A stretch of 64,000 nt of DNA. Origin: Lysinimonas soli (GTDB lineage: Bacteria; Actinomycetota; Actinomycetes; Actinomycetales; Microbacteriaceae). The notes under the pieces were generated by a model. The model searched no databases. It had not been told where the DNA came from and saw only the letters and a list, made by a program, of their open reading frames with translations. Each line of letters begins with the position of its first letter. The first letter of the stretch is position 1. The stretch spans positions 1,116,001 to 1,180,000 of the forward strand of contig NZ_JBHSMG010000001.1 of NCBI RefSeq assembly GCF_042655435.1, read 5' to 3'. The position numbers and the translations under genes are program-made. This document shows, piece after piece, positions 40,468 through 48,715 of this stretch.

Positions 40468-40923
40468 CTACTCGGCGGCCTTCTTGCGCGGGGCGCGCTT
40501 CGGCTTGTCCTCGTCGAGGCGTTCGCCGTACTGCGGCTCCCCGGCCTGAACGGCGTGGTCTTCGTTCACTTCGGGAGCCGCCGGCTCCTCGATGACGTCC
40601 TGCTCGGCCTCGACCGGGTCGATCACGCGCGAGATGGTCTGACGGTGCACGCGGAGCTTGGTGCCCGGGGTGGTCTCGATGACCGCCTCGTTCTTCTCCT
40701 CATCGATCGAGATGAGCGTGCCGTAGATGCCGTGCTGCGTCATCACCTCGGCGCCGGGAACGAACTTGCTCTTCAACTCCTCGGCCTCGCGCTTGCGCTT
40801 ACGGGAGTTGCGGAACATGAAGATGACCATGACCGCGAGCACGACGACGAGCCCGATGGTCAGATAGTCGGGGCCGCTCGAGGAGGCGGCCGCGGCGTGC
40901 ACGAGGATCGGTGCGAAAGACAT
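40468..40923 (-). CDS. yajC: Preprotein translocase subunit YajC
   Basis: 151 residues: one membrane helix (about 20-37, YLTIGLVVVLAVMVIFMF), basic RNSRKRKREAEELKS, then the YajC core PGAEVMTQHGIYGTLISID and an acidic C-terminal extension. Accessory to SecDF. ATG start. Between ruvB and secD, as in many actinobacteria. Confidence 0.93.
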   Translation of the reverse strand: MSFAPILVHAAAASSSGPDYLTIGLVVVLAVMVIFMFRNSRKRKREAEELKSKFVPGAEVMTQHGIYGTLISIDEEKNEAVIETTPGTKLRVHRQTISRVIDPVEAEQDVIEEPAAPEVNEDHAVQAGEPQYGERLDEDKPKRAPRKKAAE

Positions 40924-40998
40924 GAGGGAGGGAGACCTTCCGGATTCGGGGAGAAACTCGCTGCAGCTTAGGGATCCCGGCTGTGCGGCTCCCCAGAA

Positions 40999-42045
40999 TC
41001 ATACGTCGTCGAACAGTGAGCCCGAGTCAGGGCGGCGCACGCCCAGGTGGTCCCAGGCCCGCCGGGTCGCCACGCGCCCGCGCGGCGTCCGGGTGAGCAT
41101 CCCGATCCGCACCAGGAAGGGTTCGACCACCGACTCGATCGTCTCAGCCTCCTCGCCGACCGAGACGGCGAGGGTGTTGAGACCCACGGGGCCCCCATCG
41201 AAGCGGGTGACGATCATCTCGAGCACCGCACGGTCGAGACGGTCGAGGCCGATCGGATCGACGTCGTACAGCTCGAGCGCGGCATGCACCGCCTCCATCC
41301 CGGCTCCTCCGCCGCGCACGATCGCGTAGTCGCGAACCCGGCGCAGCAGTCGGTTGGCGATGCGGGGCGTGCCGCGCGACCGCGAGGCGATCTCGAGCCG
41401 AGCATCGGCCGGCACGTCGAGGGCGAGCAGCCGGGCGGCCCGTGCCAGGACCTCTTCGAGCTCCACGTCGTCGTAGAACTCGAGGTTGGCGGTGAAGCCG
41501 AAACGGTCGCGCAGCGGATTCGGCAGCAGGCCCGACCGCGTCGTCGCCCCGACCAGCGTGAACGGGGCGAGGTCGAGGGGGATGCTCGTCGCCCCCGCGC
41601 CCTTGCCGACCATGATGTCGATACGGAAGTCCTCCATCGCGAGATAGAGCATCTCCTCGGCGCTGCGGGCCATGCGGTGGATCTCGTCGATGAACAGCAC
41701 CTCGCCCGGCACGAGGCTCGAGAGCAGCGCGGCCAGGTCGCCGGCGTGCTGGATCGCGGGGCCGCTCGACATGCGCAACGGCCGGTTGCTCTCGTGCGCC
41801 ACGATCATGGCGAGCGTCGTCTTGCCGAGGCCGGGCGGTCCGGCCAGCAGGATGTGGTCGGGGGTGCGCGACTGCATCGCCGCGGCGTCCAGCAGCAGCT
41901 GGAGCTGCCCGCGCACCTTCGATTGGCCGACGAACTCGGCGAGGGTGCGCGGACGCAGGGCTCCCTCGAAGGCCAACTCGGCATCCGACTCGGGGGTCGG
42001 GCGGATGACGAGGTCGGCCGGGTCGTCGCGCGTCGGGTCGGTCAC
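40999..42045 (-). CDS. ruvB: Holliday junction branch migration helicase RuvB
   Basis: AAA+ motor of RuvAB. 348 residues. Walker A LAGPPGLGKTTLA, Walker B LFIDEIHRMARSAEE, sensor VGATTRSGLL and RDRFG arginine finger; winged-helix C-terminus RTPRGRVATRRAWDHLG. GTG start overlaps the ruvA stop as GTGA. Confidence 0.97.
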   Translation of the reverse strand: MTDPTRDDPADLVIRPTPESDAELAFEGALRPRTLAEFVGQSKVRGQLQLLLDAAAMQSRTPDHILLAGPPGLGKTTLAMIVAHESNRPLRMSSGPAIQHAGDLAALLSSLVPGEVLFIDEIHRMARSAEEMLYLAMEDFRIDIMVGKGAGATSIPLDLAPFTLVGATTRSGLLPNPLRDRFGFTANLEFYDDVELEEVLARAARLLALDVPADARLEIASRSRGTPRIANRLLRRVRDYAIVRGGGAGMEAVHAALELYDVDPIGLDRLDRAVLEMIVTRFDGGPVGLNTLAVSVGEEAETIESVVEPFLVRIGMLTRTPRGRVATRRAWDHLGVRRPDSGSLFDDV

Positions 42046-42677
42046 GGCCGAACCCCCCGCGCCGAGACACCGGTCTGCTGCGGACCCAGTCGCGACAGCG
42101 CCAGCCTCAGCAGCGCCTGCACCGTCGATCGTTCGCCCTCGCTCGCCTCGGCGGCCGCCTCGTCGACCGCCTGGGCCGCCACCCGCTCGTTCCAGCCCAG
42201 ACCCACCAGGGCGCCGATGACGCTGGCCGTGACGGTCGTCGGCGATGAGACAGCACCGCTCGAAGGAGGTCCGGTCGGCGCGACCAGCTTGCCGGCGAGC
42301 GAGACGGCGATGAGCTTCGCGGTCTTCGGCCCGATGCCACTCACCTTGCGGAACGGGGCATCGTCCTCGGCAGCCACGGCCTGAGCGACCTGCACCGGCG
42401 TGAGCGTCGAGAGCACGCCCAGCGCCGACTTGGGGCCGACTCCCGAGACGCCGCGCAGCAGGTCGAACACCACGAGCTCCTCGGGAGTCGCGAAGCCGAA
42501 CAGGCTCAGGTCGTCTTCGCGCACGATGAGCGCCGTGTGCAGCAGGGCCTCCTGACCGACGCGCAGCGTGAGCCCGTGCTGCGGCGTCACCTGCACGCCG
42601 AGACCGACCCCGCCGACCTCGATGACGGCGACGGTACCCGCGACCGTCAGCACGGTTCCGCGCACCGACGAGATCAC
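42042..42677 (-). CDS. ruvA: Holliday junction DNA helicase subunit RuvA
   Basis: Junction-binding tetramer. 211 residues: OB fold at the N-terminus (VRGTVLTVAGTVAVIEVGGVG), tandem helix-hairpin-helix (LRGVSGVGPKSALGVL, RKVSGIGPKTAKLIAV), and the flexible link plus domain III that contacts RuvB. GTG start overlaps the ruvC stop as GTGA. Confidence 0.95.
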   Translation of the reverse strand: MISSVRGTVLTVAGTVAVIEVGGVGLGVQVTPQHGLTLRVGQEALLHTALIVREDDLSLFGFATPEELVVFDLLRGVSGVGPKSALGVLSTLTPVQVAQAVAAEDDAPFRKVSGIGPKTAKLIAVSLAGKLVAPTGPPSSGAVSSPTTVTASVIGALVGLGWNERVAAQAVDEAAAEASEGERSTVQALLRLALSRLGPQQTGVSARGVRP

Positions 42678-43252
42678 CGGTTCACCGCCTTGCGCTCCGC
42701 GGCACGCCAGGCGCGCTGCGCCGAGGTCATGCCGTCGCCGGTGAGGCCGACTCCGCCGCGACGTGATGCGTCGCTCCAGACTCCCGCGCGCCAGGCGTGG
42801 CAGATGGCAAGCGCCAGGGCGTCCGCGGCGTCCGCCGGTCGCGGAGCGGACTCGAGGCCGAGCACGCGGGCGACCATCGCCCCGACCTGCGCCTTGTCGG
42901 CGGCGCCGTATCCGGTGATCGCGGCCTTGACCTCGCTCGGGGTGTGCAGCCCGACCGAGAGGCCGTGCTCCGCGCCGAGCGCGAGGGCGATGCCGCTCGC
43001 CTGGGCCGTCCCCATCACCGTCCGCAGGTTGTGCTGCGCGAAGACCCGCTCGACGGCCATCGCCGTCGGCGCGTACTCGACCAGCACGGCCCGGATGCCG
43101 CGCGACACCGCGAGCAGCCGCTCCGCGAGCGGATCCCCCGACGGCGTGAGCACGACGCCGACGTAGACCAGCGTCGCTCGGCGATCCGCCCCGATGTCGA
43201 CGACGCCGATCCCGCACCGGGTCAGGCCTGGGTCGACTCCGAGTACGCGCAT
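42674..43252 (-). CDS. ruvC: Crossover junction endodeoxyribonuclease RuvC
   Basis: Holliday junction resolvase. 192 residues. Catalytic acids visible: Asp7 in VLGVDPGLTRCG, Glu in AVERVF, and the C-terminal pair in RPADAADALALAICH. ATG start, first gene of ruvC-ruvA-ruvB, with a LexA-type box and a leaderless -10 element upstream. Confidence 0.96.
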   Translation of the reverse strand: MRVLGVDPGLTRCGIGVVDIGADRRATLVYVGVVLTPSGDPLAERLLAVSRGIRAVLVEYAPTAMAVERVFAQHNLRTVMGTAQASGIALALGAEHGLSVGLHTPSEVKAAITGYGAADKAQVGAMVARVLGLESAPRPADAADALALAICHAWRAGVWSDASRRGGVGLTGDGMTSAQRAWRAAERKAVNR

Positions 43253-43259
43253 GCCGTCG

Positions 43260-43265
43260 AATCTA
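43260..43265 (-). promoter_or_regulatory. -10 element for leaderless ruvCAB
   Basis: TAGATT on the minus strand, 7 bases before the ruvC ATG, no SD between. Places the -35 region inside the LexA box. Confidence 0.5.
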
Positions 43266-43275
43266 CGGGGAACAT

Positions 43276-43291
43276 TCGCACATGTGTTCGA
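43276..43291. promoter_or_regulatory. LexA (SOS) box upstream of ruvCAB
   Basis: Minus strand TCGAACACATGTGCGA: the actinobacterial LexA palindrome TCGAAC-N4-GTTCGA with one mismatch (13 of 14 in cGAACrnryGTTyG). It overlaps the predicted -35 region of ruvC, where a repressor would block transcription. Confidence 0.75.
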
Positions 43292-43319
43292 GACGCGCCG
43301 CGCGTCGGAGCGATGCGCG

Positions 43320-44081
43320 CTACTCCTCGGCGTCGAGCTCCGCCTGGACCTCGGCGGGGATGTCGAAGTTGCTGAAGATGTTCTGCACGTCGTCGCTCTC
43401 TTCGAGCGCGTCGATCAGCTTGAACACCTTGCGCGCGGTCTCGGCGTCGACCTCGACCTGGATGTTGGGCACGAACTCGGCCTCGGCCGAGTCGTAGTCG
43501 ATGCCCGCCTCGACGAGGGCGGTGCGCGCCTGCACGAGGTGCGAGGGCTCGGTGATGACCTCGAAGCCGCCGCCTTGGTCGGCGACCTCCTCGGCGCCGG
43601 CGTCCAGGACGGCCAGCAGGATGTCGTCCTCGGTCACACCCTCGCTCTTGGTGATCGAGATGACGCCCTTGCGACTGAAGTTGTAGGCCACGCTGCCGGG
43701 GTCGGCCATCGTGCCGCCGTTGCGGGTCATGAGGGTGCGCACCTCGGCCGCCGCGCGGTTCTTGTTGTCGGTGAGGCACTCGATCAGCAGGGCTACGCCG
43801 TTGGGGCCGTAGCCCTCGTACATGATCGTCTGGTAGTCGACCGACTCGCCGCTGAGGCCGGCCCCGCGCTTGATCGCGCGGTCGATGTTGTCATTGGGAA
43901 CCGAGGTCTTCTTGGCCTTCTGCACGGCATCCACGAGGGTCGGGTTGCCGGAGAGATCGGCGCCGCCCATCTTGGCCGCGACCTCGATGTTCTTGATGAG
44001 CTTGGCGAACGACTTGGCACGACGCGAGTCGATGATCGCCTTCTTGTGCTTGGTCGTCGCCCACTTGGAATGCCCGCTCAC
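43320..44081 (-). CDS. yebC: YebC/PmpR family regulatory protein
   Basis: 253 residues, full length. N-terminal SGHSKWATTKHKKAIIDSRRAK and AKKTSVPNDNIDRAIKRG are the family signatures. Described as a transcriptional regulator in some species and more recently as a factor that eases ribosome stalling; which role applies here cannot be told. GTG start with GAGGAG 4 bases upstream. Upstream of ruvC as in mycobacteria. Confidence 0.94.
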   Translation of the reverse strand: MSGHSKWATTKHKKAIIDSRRAKSFAKLIKNIEVAAKMGGADLSGNPTLVDAVQKAKKTSVPNDNIDRAIKRGAGLSGESVDYQTIMYEGYGPNGVALLIECLTDNKNRAAAEVRTLMTRNGGTMADPGSVAYNFSRKGVISITKSEGVTEDDILLAVLDAGAEEVADQGGGFEVITEPSHLVQARTALVEAGIDYDSAEAEFVPNIQVEVDAETARKVFKLIDALEESDDVQNIFSNFDIPAEVQAELDAEE

Positions 44082-44112
44082 GGTGCTCCTCTACTTGCCA
44101 CAGATCCTTGCC

Positions 44113-44118
44113 ATTCTA
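44113..44118 (-). promoter_or_regulatory. -10 element of yebC
   Basis: TAGAAT on the minus strand, giving a short leader of about 25 bases with GAGGAG before the GTG start. Divergent to the neighbouring -10 at 44148. Confidence 0.45.
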
Positions 44119-44147
44119 GCCAGCACCCCGAGGCCCGGCCCCGCGGC

Positions 44148-44153
44148 TAGGCT
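44148..44153 (+). promoter_or_regulatory. -10 element of the 44160 gene
   Basis: TAGGCT preceded by GC, ending 6 bases before GTG 44160; no SD. Supports the GTG as start of a leaderless transcript. Confidence 0.5.
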
Positions 44154-44159
44154 CAGCGA

Positions 44160-44612
44160 GTGGTCGCGCGCTGGTTTCGGATCTCGTACGCCGAGAACGC
44201 CTTGCGACGGTTCGCGACCGACGGCGGCCATTCGCTCGAGACCTTGCGGGCGACGGAGGCGGTCGCCCTCGCGCTGGCGTTCTACCGCGAGCGACGCGCC
44301 CAGCACACCCGCATCACCGACGAGGGCGACGGGCTGCTCTGGCAGTGGGGTCCGGATGCCGATGCCGAACGCTTCACGATCGACCTGACCCGTCAGCTCG
44401 TGCGCGAGGATCAGGATGCCATCACCCAGCTCTGCCTGACACTGGCCTACCGCTGGACGCCGGGCAGACGCGCTCTCGGACGCGGGCACGCCTGGTGCTT
44501 CACCCCCACCCAGATCGACGACTTCGGCCGCGAGATCCGCGCATCAGCGGCCTACCGGGCGATCGCGACGGCGAGCCCCGTCGCAGTGACCCTGCGCACC
44601 GAGGTGCTCTGA
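44160..44612 (+). CDS. Uncharacterised protein
   Basis: 150 residues, soluble, no signal or membrane helix. The sequence has a helical start (WFRISYAENALRRFAT), an acidic middle (ITDEGDGLLWQWGPDADAERFTIDLTRQL) and a final beta-rich part. No family is recognised. It is flanked by yebC (divergent) and a two-component system (convergent). Start GTG is supported by the TAGGCT element 6 bases upstream. Confidence 0.65.
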   Translation: MVARWFRISYAENALRRFATDGGHSLETLRATEAVALALAFYRERRAQHTRITDEGDGLLWQWGPDADAERFTIDLTRQLVREDQDAITQLCLTLAYRWTPGRRALGRGHAWCFTPTQIDDFGREIRASAAYRAIATASPVAVTLRTEVL

Positions 44613-44641
44613 GCCTCGGCCCGTCTTGCCTCGACCGGCTG

Positions 44642-45292
44642 CTACCCGACCAATCCGTGCTGCCAGGCGAAGGCGACGACCTGAACCCGGCTGCGCAAGC
44701 CCAGCTTGCTGAGGATCTTGCCGAGGTGGGTCTTCACCGTGGTCTCCTCGACGAAAGCGCTCTCGGCCACCTCCGCGTTCGACAGGCCCTTGGCCACCAG
44801 CAGGAAGATCTCCTTCTCTCGCGGCGACAACTCGTCGATGACCGAGGCGTCGGGGCCCGGGCGGGAGTTGCCGAACTGCCGGAGCAGGTCGAAGGTGGCC
44901 GCCGGCGCGATCACGGAGTTCCCGGCCGCCACCGTGCGGATCGCGGCCAGCAGGAACTCCGGGTCCGCGTCCTTGGTGACGAAGCCGCTCGCGCCGGCGC
45001 GGATGGCGCGAACGACGGCCTCGTCGCGCCGGAAGGTCGTGACCACGAGCACCCGGGGCAGCGGGTCCCGACCGGACGCCAGGATCAGTTCGGTCGCGGC
45101 GAGCCCGTCGAGCCCCGGCATCCGGATGTCCATCAGCACGACGTCGGGCCGCATCGTCTCGACCCGCTCGACCGCGTCGCGGCCGGTCCCGACGCTGCCG
45201 ACGAGCTCGAGGTCGGACTGGGATTCGATCAGCATGCCGACGCCGTCGCGAAAGAGCTCCTGGTCGTCGGCGACGAGCACCTTCGTCTTCAC
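44642..45292 (-). CDS. NarL/FixJ-type response regulator
   Basis: 216 residues: receiver domain with Asp9/Asp10, phospho-acceptor Asp55 (VVLMDIRMPG), Lys in VTKDADPE; C-terminal LuxR-type helix-turn-helix (LSPREKEIFLLVAKGLSNAEVAESAF, VKTHLGKILSKLGLRSRVQ). GTG start overlaps the stop of its sensor kinase as GTGA. Target genes unknown. Confidence 0.95.
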   Translation of the reverse strand: MKTKVLVADDQELFRDGVGMLIESQSDLELVGSVGTGRDAVERVETMRPDVVLMDIRMPGLDGLAATELILASGRDPLPRVLVVTTFRRDEAVVRAIRAGASGFVTKDADPEFLLAAIRTVAAGNSVIAPAATFDLLRQFGNSRPGPDASVIDELSPREKEIFLLVAKGLSNAEVAESAFVEETTVKTHLGKILSKLGLRSRVQVVAFAWQHGLVG

Positions 45293-46485
45293 GCGGCCAC
45301 CACCGCCGGCGCCTCGCGATACGGCAGGAACGCGGTCACCCGGTGATCCCCCGTGTCGTCGACCCCGGCCGAGAGCCATCCGCCCGAGAGCCGCGCCCGC
45401 TCGATCATGCCCGGGATGCCGCGGCCGGGACGACCGGCCTCGCGCGGGACCGCGTCGCCGCTGCCCGAGCTGACCAGCTGAAGCGCCAGTCCGGGACCAC
45501 GCCAGTCGAGGACCACCGCCACCCTGCTCCCGCGTCCGCGGTGGCGGAGAGCGTTCGTCAGCCCCTCCTGGACGATCCGGAACACCGTGACCTCCTGCGC
45601 CGGCGCGAGGGCTCCCGGGTGCCCCGCCTCCGTGACGGTCACCTCGACCCCCGCCGCCCTCACACTCGCGGCGAGTTCGGGGATGCCTGTCAGGCCGGGC
45701 TGAGGCGTCGTCGAGCCGTCGAGCACGCTGTCGATCATGCCGCCGACATCCGAGAGCGCGCCCCGGGCCGCCGCCGCGATCGAGACGAGAGCCGCGTCGA
45801 CCGCGGCCGGGCGCTTCGACCGCAGATACCGGGCCCCATCGGCCTGGGCCACGATGACGGCCAGGGAGTGCGCGAGCACGTCGTGCATCTCCTGCGCGAT
45901 CCGATCCCGCTCCTCGGCGATCGCCAGCCTGACCTCGGACTCGGCGAGCCGCGCCTGGGCGTTCTGCTCGCGGACCTCGGCGGCGTCCAGTCGGCTGACG
46001 ACCCGGATGCCCCACCCCATGCCCCAGGTCATCCCGACCAGTACGGTGCCGAGTGCCAGTAGCAGCAGGAATGCCGGAGCCGAAGTCCGCGCGCTGCCGA
46101 CCCACTGCACGAAGCCGTCCTGCTGGAACACCATCATGGCGACGGCGATCGCGATCGCGGCCTCGCCAAGCACGAGAGGGATCCAGACGCGGGCGACTCG
46201 GCCCTGGGCCGTCGCGAATCCCACCACGAGGACGATCCCGAAGTTCGCGGGCCAGTCGGTCGCGTGGAAGGCCCCGATCCCGAAGAGCTGCAGCAGCAGG
46301 GTTGCGCCGATCACTCCGAAGGCGATCCGGGGTGCACGGCGGCTCAGAGCGATGGCCGCGCCCAGGCCGATGAAACCCACCAGACCCGCGTCACGGCGCC
46401 CCGACTCGGCGACGACCCAGAGGGTGACGAAGACGAGGGCGACGAGAGGCTCGATGGCCCAGCTGGCTGCTCGCAGGTATCTCAT
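45289..46485 (-). CDS. Sensor histidine kinase (HisKA_3 type)
   Basis: 398 residues: five or so N-terminal membrane helices (about 10-165) without a large extracytoplasmic loop, then HisKA_3 with the phospho-accepting His in IAEERDRIAQEMHDVLAHSL, and an HATPase_c domain (VFRIVQEGLTNALRH, PGRGIPGMIERARL). The signal is probably membrane-derived since no sensor domain is present. ATG start; pairs with the downstream regulator. Confidence 0.94.
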   Translation of the reverse strand: MRYLRAASWAIEPLVALVFVTLWVVAESGRRDAGLVGFIGLGAAIALSRRAPRIAFGVIGATLLLQLFGIGAFHATDWPANFGIVLVVGFATAQGRVARVWIPLVLGEAAIAIAVAMMVFQQDGFVQWVGSARTSAPAFLLLLALGTVLVGMTWGMGWGIRVVSRLDAAEVREQNAQARLAESEVRLAIAEERDRIAQEMHDVLAHSLAVIVAQADGARYLRSKRPAAVDAALVSIAAAARGALSDVGGMIDSVLDGSTTPQPGLTGIPELAASVRAAGVEVTVTEAGHPGALAPAQEVTVFRIVQEGLTNALRHRGRGSRVAVVLDWRGPGLALQLVSSGSGDAVPREAGRPGRGIPGMIERARLSGGWLSAGVDDTGDHRVTAFLPYREAPAVVAA

Positions 46486-46491
46486 GCCGCC

Positions 46492-46497
46492 ACTGTA
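46492..46497 (-). promoter_or_regulatory. -10 element for the leaderless two-component operon
   Basis: TACAGT on the minus strand, 6 bases before the kinase ATG; the bases between (GGCGGC) are not an SD. Confidence 0.45.
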
Positions 46498-46554
46498 AGA
46501 GGCGGTGGCGGCGTACTAGCCGGATGCCGTCGCGAAATCGTCCTTTCGGACGAC

Positions 46555-47190
46555 TCAGGCCGCCGCGGCCGTCCGGGACCGCACCGTGTCGAGGAAGCGG
46601 GCGTGGAACCGGTAGTCGTCGGTCATCTCAGGGTGGAACGAGGTGCCGAGCAGGTTGCCCTGCTCAACCGCCACCACGCGGCCGTCCGGAAGGGTCGACA
46701 GGGCATGCGCCTTCGGCCCGACGGTCTCGACCACGGGCGCACGGATGAACACGGCGTGCACCGGCGGCTCGCCGAGCTCGGGAATGGACAGATCGGTCTC
46801 GAAGGAGTCCAGCTGGTTGCCGAAGGCGTTGCGGCGCACGGTGATGTCGAGCCCGCCCAGGCTCTGCTGCCCGTTGATGGCGTCGAGCACGGTGTCGGCC
46901 AGCATGATGAGGCCCGCGCAGGTGCCGTAGACGGGCATCCCCTCGGCGATCCGTTTCTTGAGCGGCCCGGCGAGCCCGAAGGTACGGCTCAGCTTGTCCA
47001 TGACGCTCGACTCGCCTCCCGGGATGACGAGGCCGTCGACCGCCGCCAGCTCGCTTTCCCGGCGCACCGGCACGGCATCCGCCCCGAGGCCGCGCAGCAC
47101 CGCGAGGTGTTCGCGGAAGTCGCCCTGCAGGGCGAGCACGCCGACCTTCGGCCGGGCGGCCGGTGCCGAGGGCTCCGGGCTACCAGCCAC
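46555..47190 (-). CDS. pdxT: Pyridoxal 5'-phosphate synthase glutaminase subunit
   Basis: Supplies ammonia to PdxS for PLP synthesis. 211 residues. VGVLALQGDFREHL, GLVIPGGESSVMDKL (oxyanion loop), nucleophile Cys in YGTCAGLIMLA, and catalytic His/Glu in SFHPEMTDDYRFH. GTG at 47190 overlaps the pdxS stop by 11 bases and adds a Pro/Ala-rich leader of about 14 residues; no other start is available. Confidence 0.95.
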   Translation of the reverse strand: MAGSPEPSAPAARPKVGVLALQGDFREHLAVLRGLGADAVPVRRESELAAVDGLVIPGGESSVMDKLSRTFGLAGPLKKRIAEGMPVYGTCAGLIMLADTVLDAINGQQSLGGLDITVRRNAFGNQLDSFETDLSIPELGEPPVHAVFIRAPVVETVGPKAHALSTLPDGRVVAVEQGNLLGTSFHPEMTDDYRFHARFLDTVRSRTAAAA

Positions 47191-48082
47191 GCTCGGAGAG
47201 CCGATGCGGGGCTGCCAGATCGGACACGTTGATGCCGACCATGGCCTCGCCCAGACCGCGCGAGGCCTCGGCCACGATCGTCGCGTCGTCGTAGAAGGTG
47301 GTCGCCTTGACGATCGCCGCGGCCCGCGCCGCCGGGTTGCCCGACTTGAAGATGCCCGAGCCGACGAAGACACCGTCGGCGCCGAGCTGCATCATCATCG
47401 CGGCGTCGGCCGGCGTCGCCACCCCGCCCGCCACGAACAGCACGACGGGCAGCTTGCCGGTCGAGGCGATCTCGGCGACGAGCTCGTACGGGGCCTGCAG
47501 TTCCTTCGCCGCCACGTACAGCTCGTCTTTCGTCATCGAGCGCAGCACGTTGATCTCGCCCGTGATCTTGCGGATGTGCTTGGTCGCCTCCGACACGTCG
47601 CCTGTGCCCGCCTCACCCTTCGAGCGGATCATCGCCGCCCCCTCGGTGATGCGACGCAGCGCCTCGCCCAGGTTGGTCGCCCCGCAGACGAAGGGAACCG
47701 TGTAGTCCCACTTGTCGATGTGGTTGACGTAGTCGGCCGGCGAGAGCACCTCGGACTCGTCGATGTAGTCGACGCCGAGCGACTGCAGCACTTGTGCCTC
47801 GACGAAGTGCCCGATGCGGGCCTTGGCCATGACGGGGATCGACACCTCGGCGATGATCGAGTCGATCAGGTCCGGGTCGCTCATGCGCGCGACGCCGCCC
47901 TGAGCACGGATGTCGGCCGGCACGCGCTCGAGCGCCATGACGGCGACCGCCCCCGCGTCTTCGGCGATACGCGCCTGCTCGGCGGTGACGACATCCATGA
48001 TGACCCCGCCCTTCAACATCTCGGCGAGGCCTCGCTTGACGCGGCTCGTGCCCAGGTCTCCGGTGCTGCTGTTCTCGGTCAT
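47180..48082 (-). CDS. pdxS: Pyridoxal 5'-phosphate synthase lyase subunit
   Basis: Core of the DXP-independent PLP synthase. 300 residues. N-terminal TSRVKRGLAEMLKGGVIMDV, ribose-5-phosphate Lys in VMAKARIGHFVEAQ, second Lys in MIRSKGEAGTGD, phosphate loop VAGGVATPADAAMMM. ATG start with a leaderless-type -10 element upstream; coupled to pdxT. Confidence 0.97.
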   Translation of the reverse strand: MTENSSTGDLGTSRVKRGLAEMLKGGVIMDVVTAEQARIAEDAGAVAVMALERVPADIRAQGGVARMSDPDLIDSIIAEVSIPVMAKARIGHFVEAQVLQSLGVDYIDESEVLSPADYVNHIDKWDYTVPFVCGATNLGEALRRITEGAAMIRSKGEAGTGDVSEATKHIRKITGEINVLRSMTKDELYVAAKELQAPYELVAEIASTGKLPVVLFVAGGVATPADAAMMMQLGADGVFVGSGIFKSGNPAARAAAIVKATTFYDDATIVAEASRGLGEAMVGINVSDLAAPHRLSERGW

Positions 48083-48088
48083 GCGTCG

Positions 48089-48094
48089 ATTCTA
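48089..48094 (-). promoter_or_regulatory. -10 element for leaderless pdxST
   Basis: TAGAAT on the minus strand, 6 bases before the pdxS ATG; no SD. No MocR-type pdxR gene is nearby. Confidence 0.5.
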
Positions 48095-48155
48095 CTTTCC
48101 GTATTGGAGTACCGGCTCGGCCCGGGCAGGTCCACCCGGGGATTGCTGGCGTGGG

Positions 48156-48713
48156 TCACGCGGGCCAGGCGCCGGCGATCTCGTCGCGAACCTCGCCCAG
48201 CAGCCGCGGGAGGACCTTGGTCTGAGCGATGATCGGGAAGAAGTTGGCGTCGGTCGCCCACCTCGGCACGACATGCTGATGCAGGTGCGCCGCGATGCCC
48301 GCGCCCGCGATCGCGCCCTGATTCATACCGATGTTGTAGCCATCGGCATGCGAGGTCGCGGTCAGCACGCGCATGGCCGTCTGCGTCAGGCTACCGACCT
48401 CGGCCACCTCCTCCGGGGTCGCCGCGTCATACGTCGCAACATGCCGATACGGCACGACGAGCAGGTGCCCGCTGTTGTAGGGGAACAGGTTGAGCAGGAC
48501 GTAGGCCGTGGTGCCCCGGTGCACGATGAGGGCCTGCTCGTCGCTCAGAGTCGGAGCGGTGCAGAACACGCACTCGTCGCCGGACGCAGCCGGACCCTTC
48601 TCGATATAGGCGATGCGGTGCGGCGTCCACAGCCGGGCGAAGCCATCGGGCACCGCGGCGAAGGTGCGGCTCGACTCGGCCTCCGGGTACTCCGAGCCGT
48701 CGTAGTCGCGCAC
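48156..48713 (-). CDS. HIT family protein, probable Ap4A phosphorylase
   Basis: 185 residues. Catalytic triad HLHQHVVPRW (HxHxH); upstream CVFCTAPTLSDEQALIVHRG and LNLFPYNSGHLLVVPYRH, as in the Rv2613c enzyme of M. tuberculosis, which phosphorolyses diadenosine tetraphosphate. The Cys pair (CVFC) is present. GTG start, 2 bases after the thrS stop. In mycobacteria this gene leads into pgsA and pimA; here pdxS follows directly. Confidence 0.9.
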   Translation of the reverse strand: MRDYDGSEYPEAESSRTFAAVPDGFARLWTPHRIAYIEKGPAASGDECVFCTAPTLSDEQALIVHRGTTAYVLLNLFPYNSGHLLVVPYRHVATYDAATPEEVAEVGSLTQTAMRVLTATSHADGYNIGMNQGAIAGAGIAAHLHQHVVPRWATDANFFPIIAQTKVLPRLLGEVRDEIAGAWPA

Positions 48714-48715
48714 CG

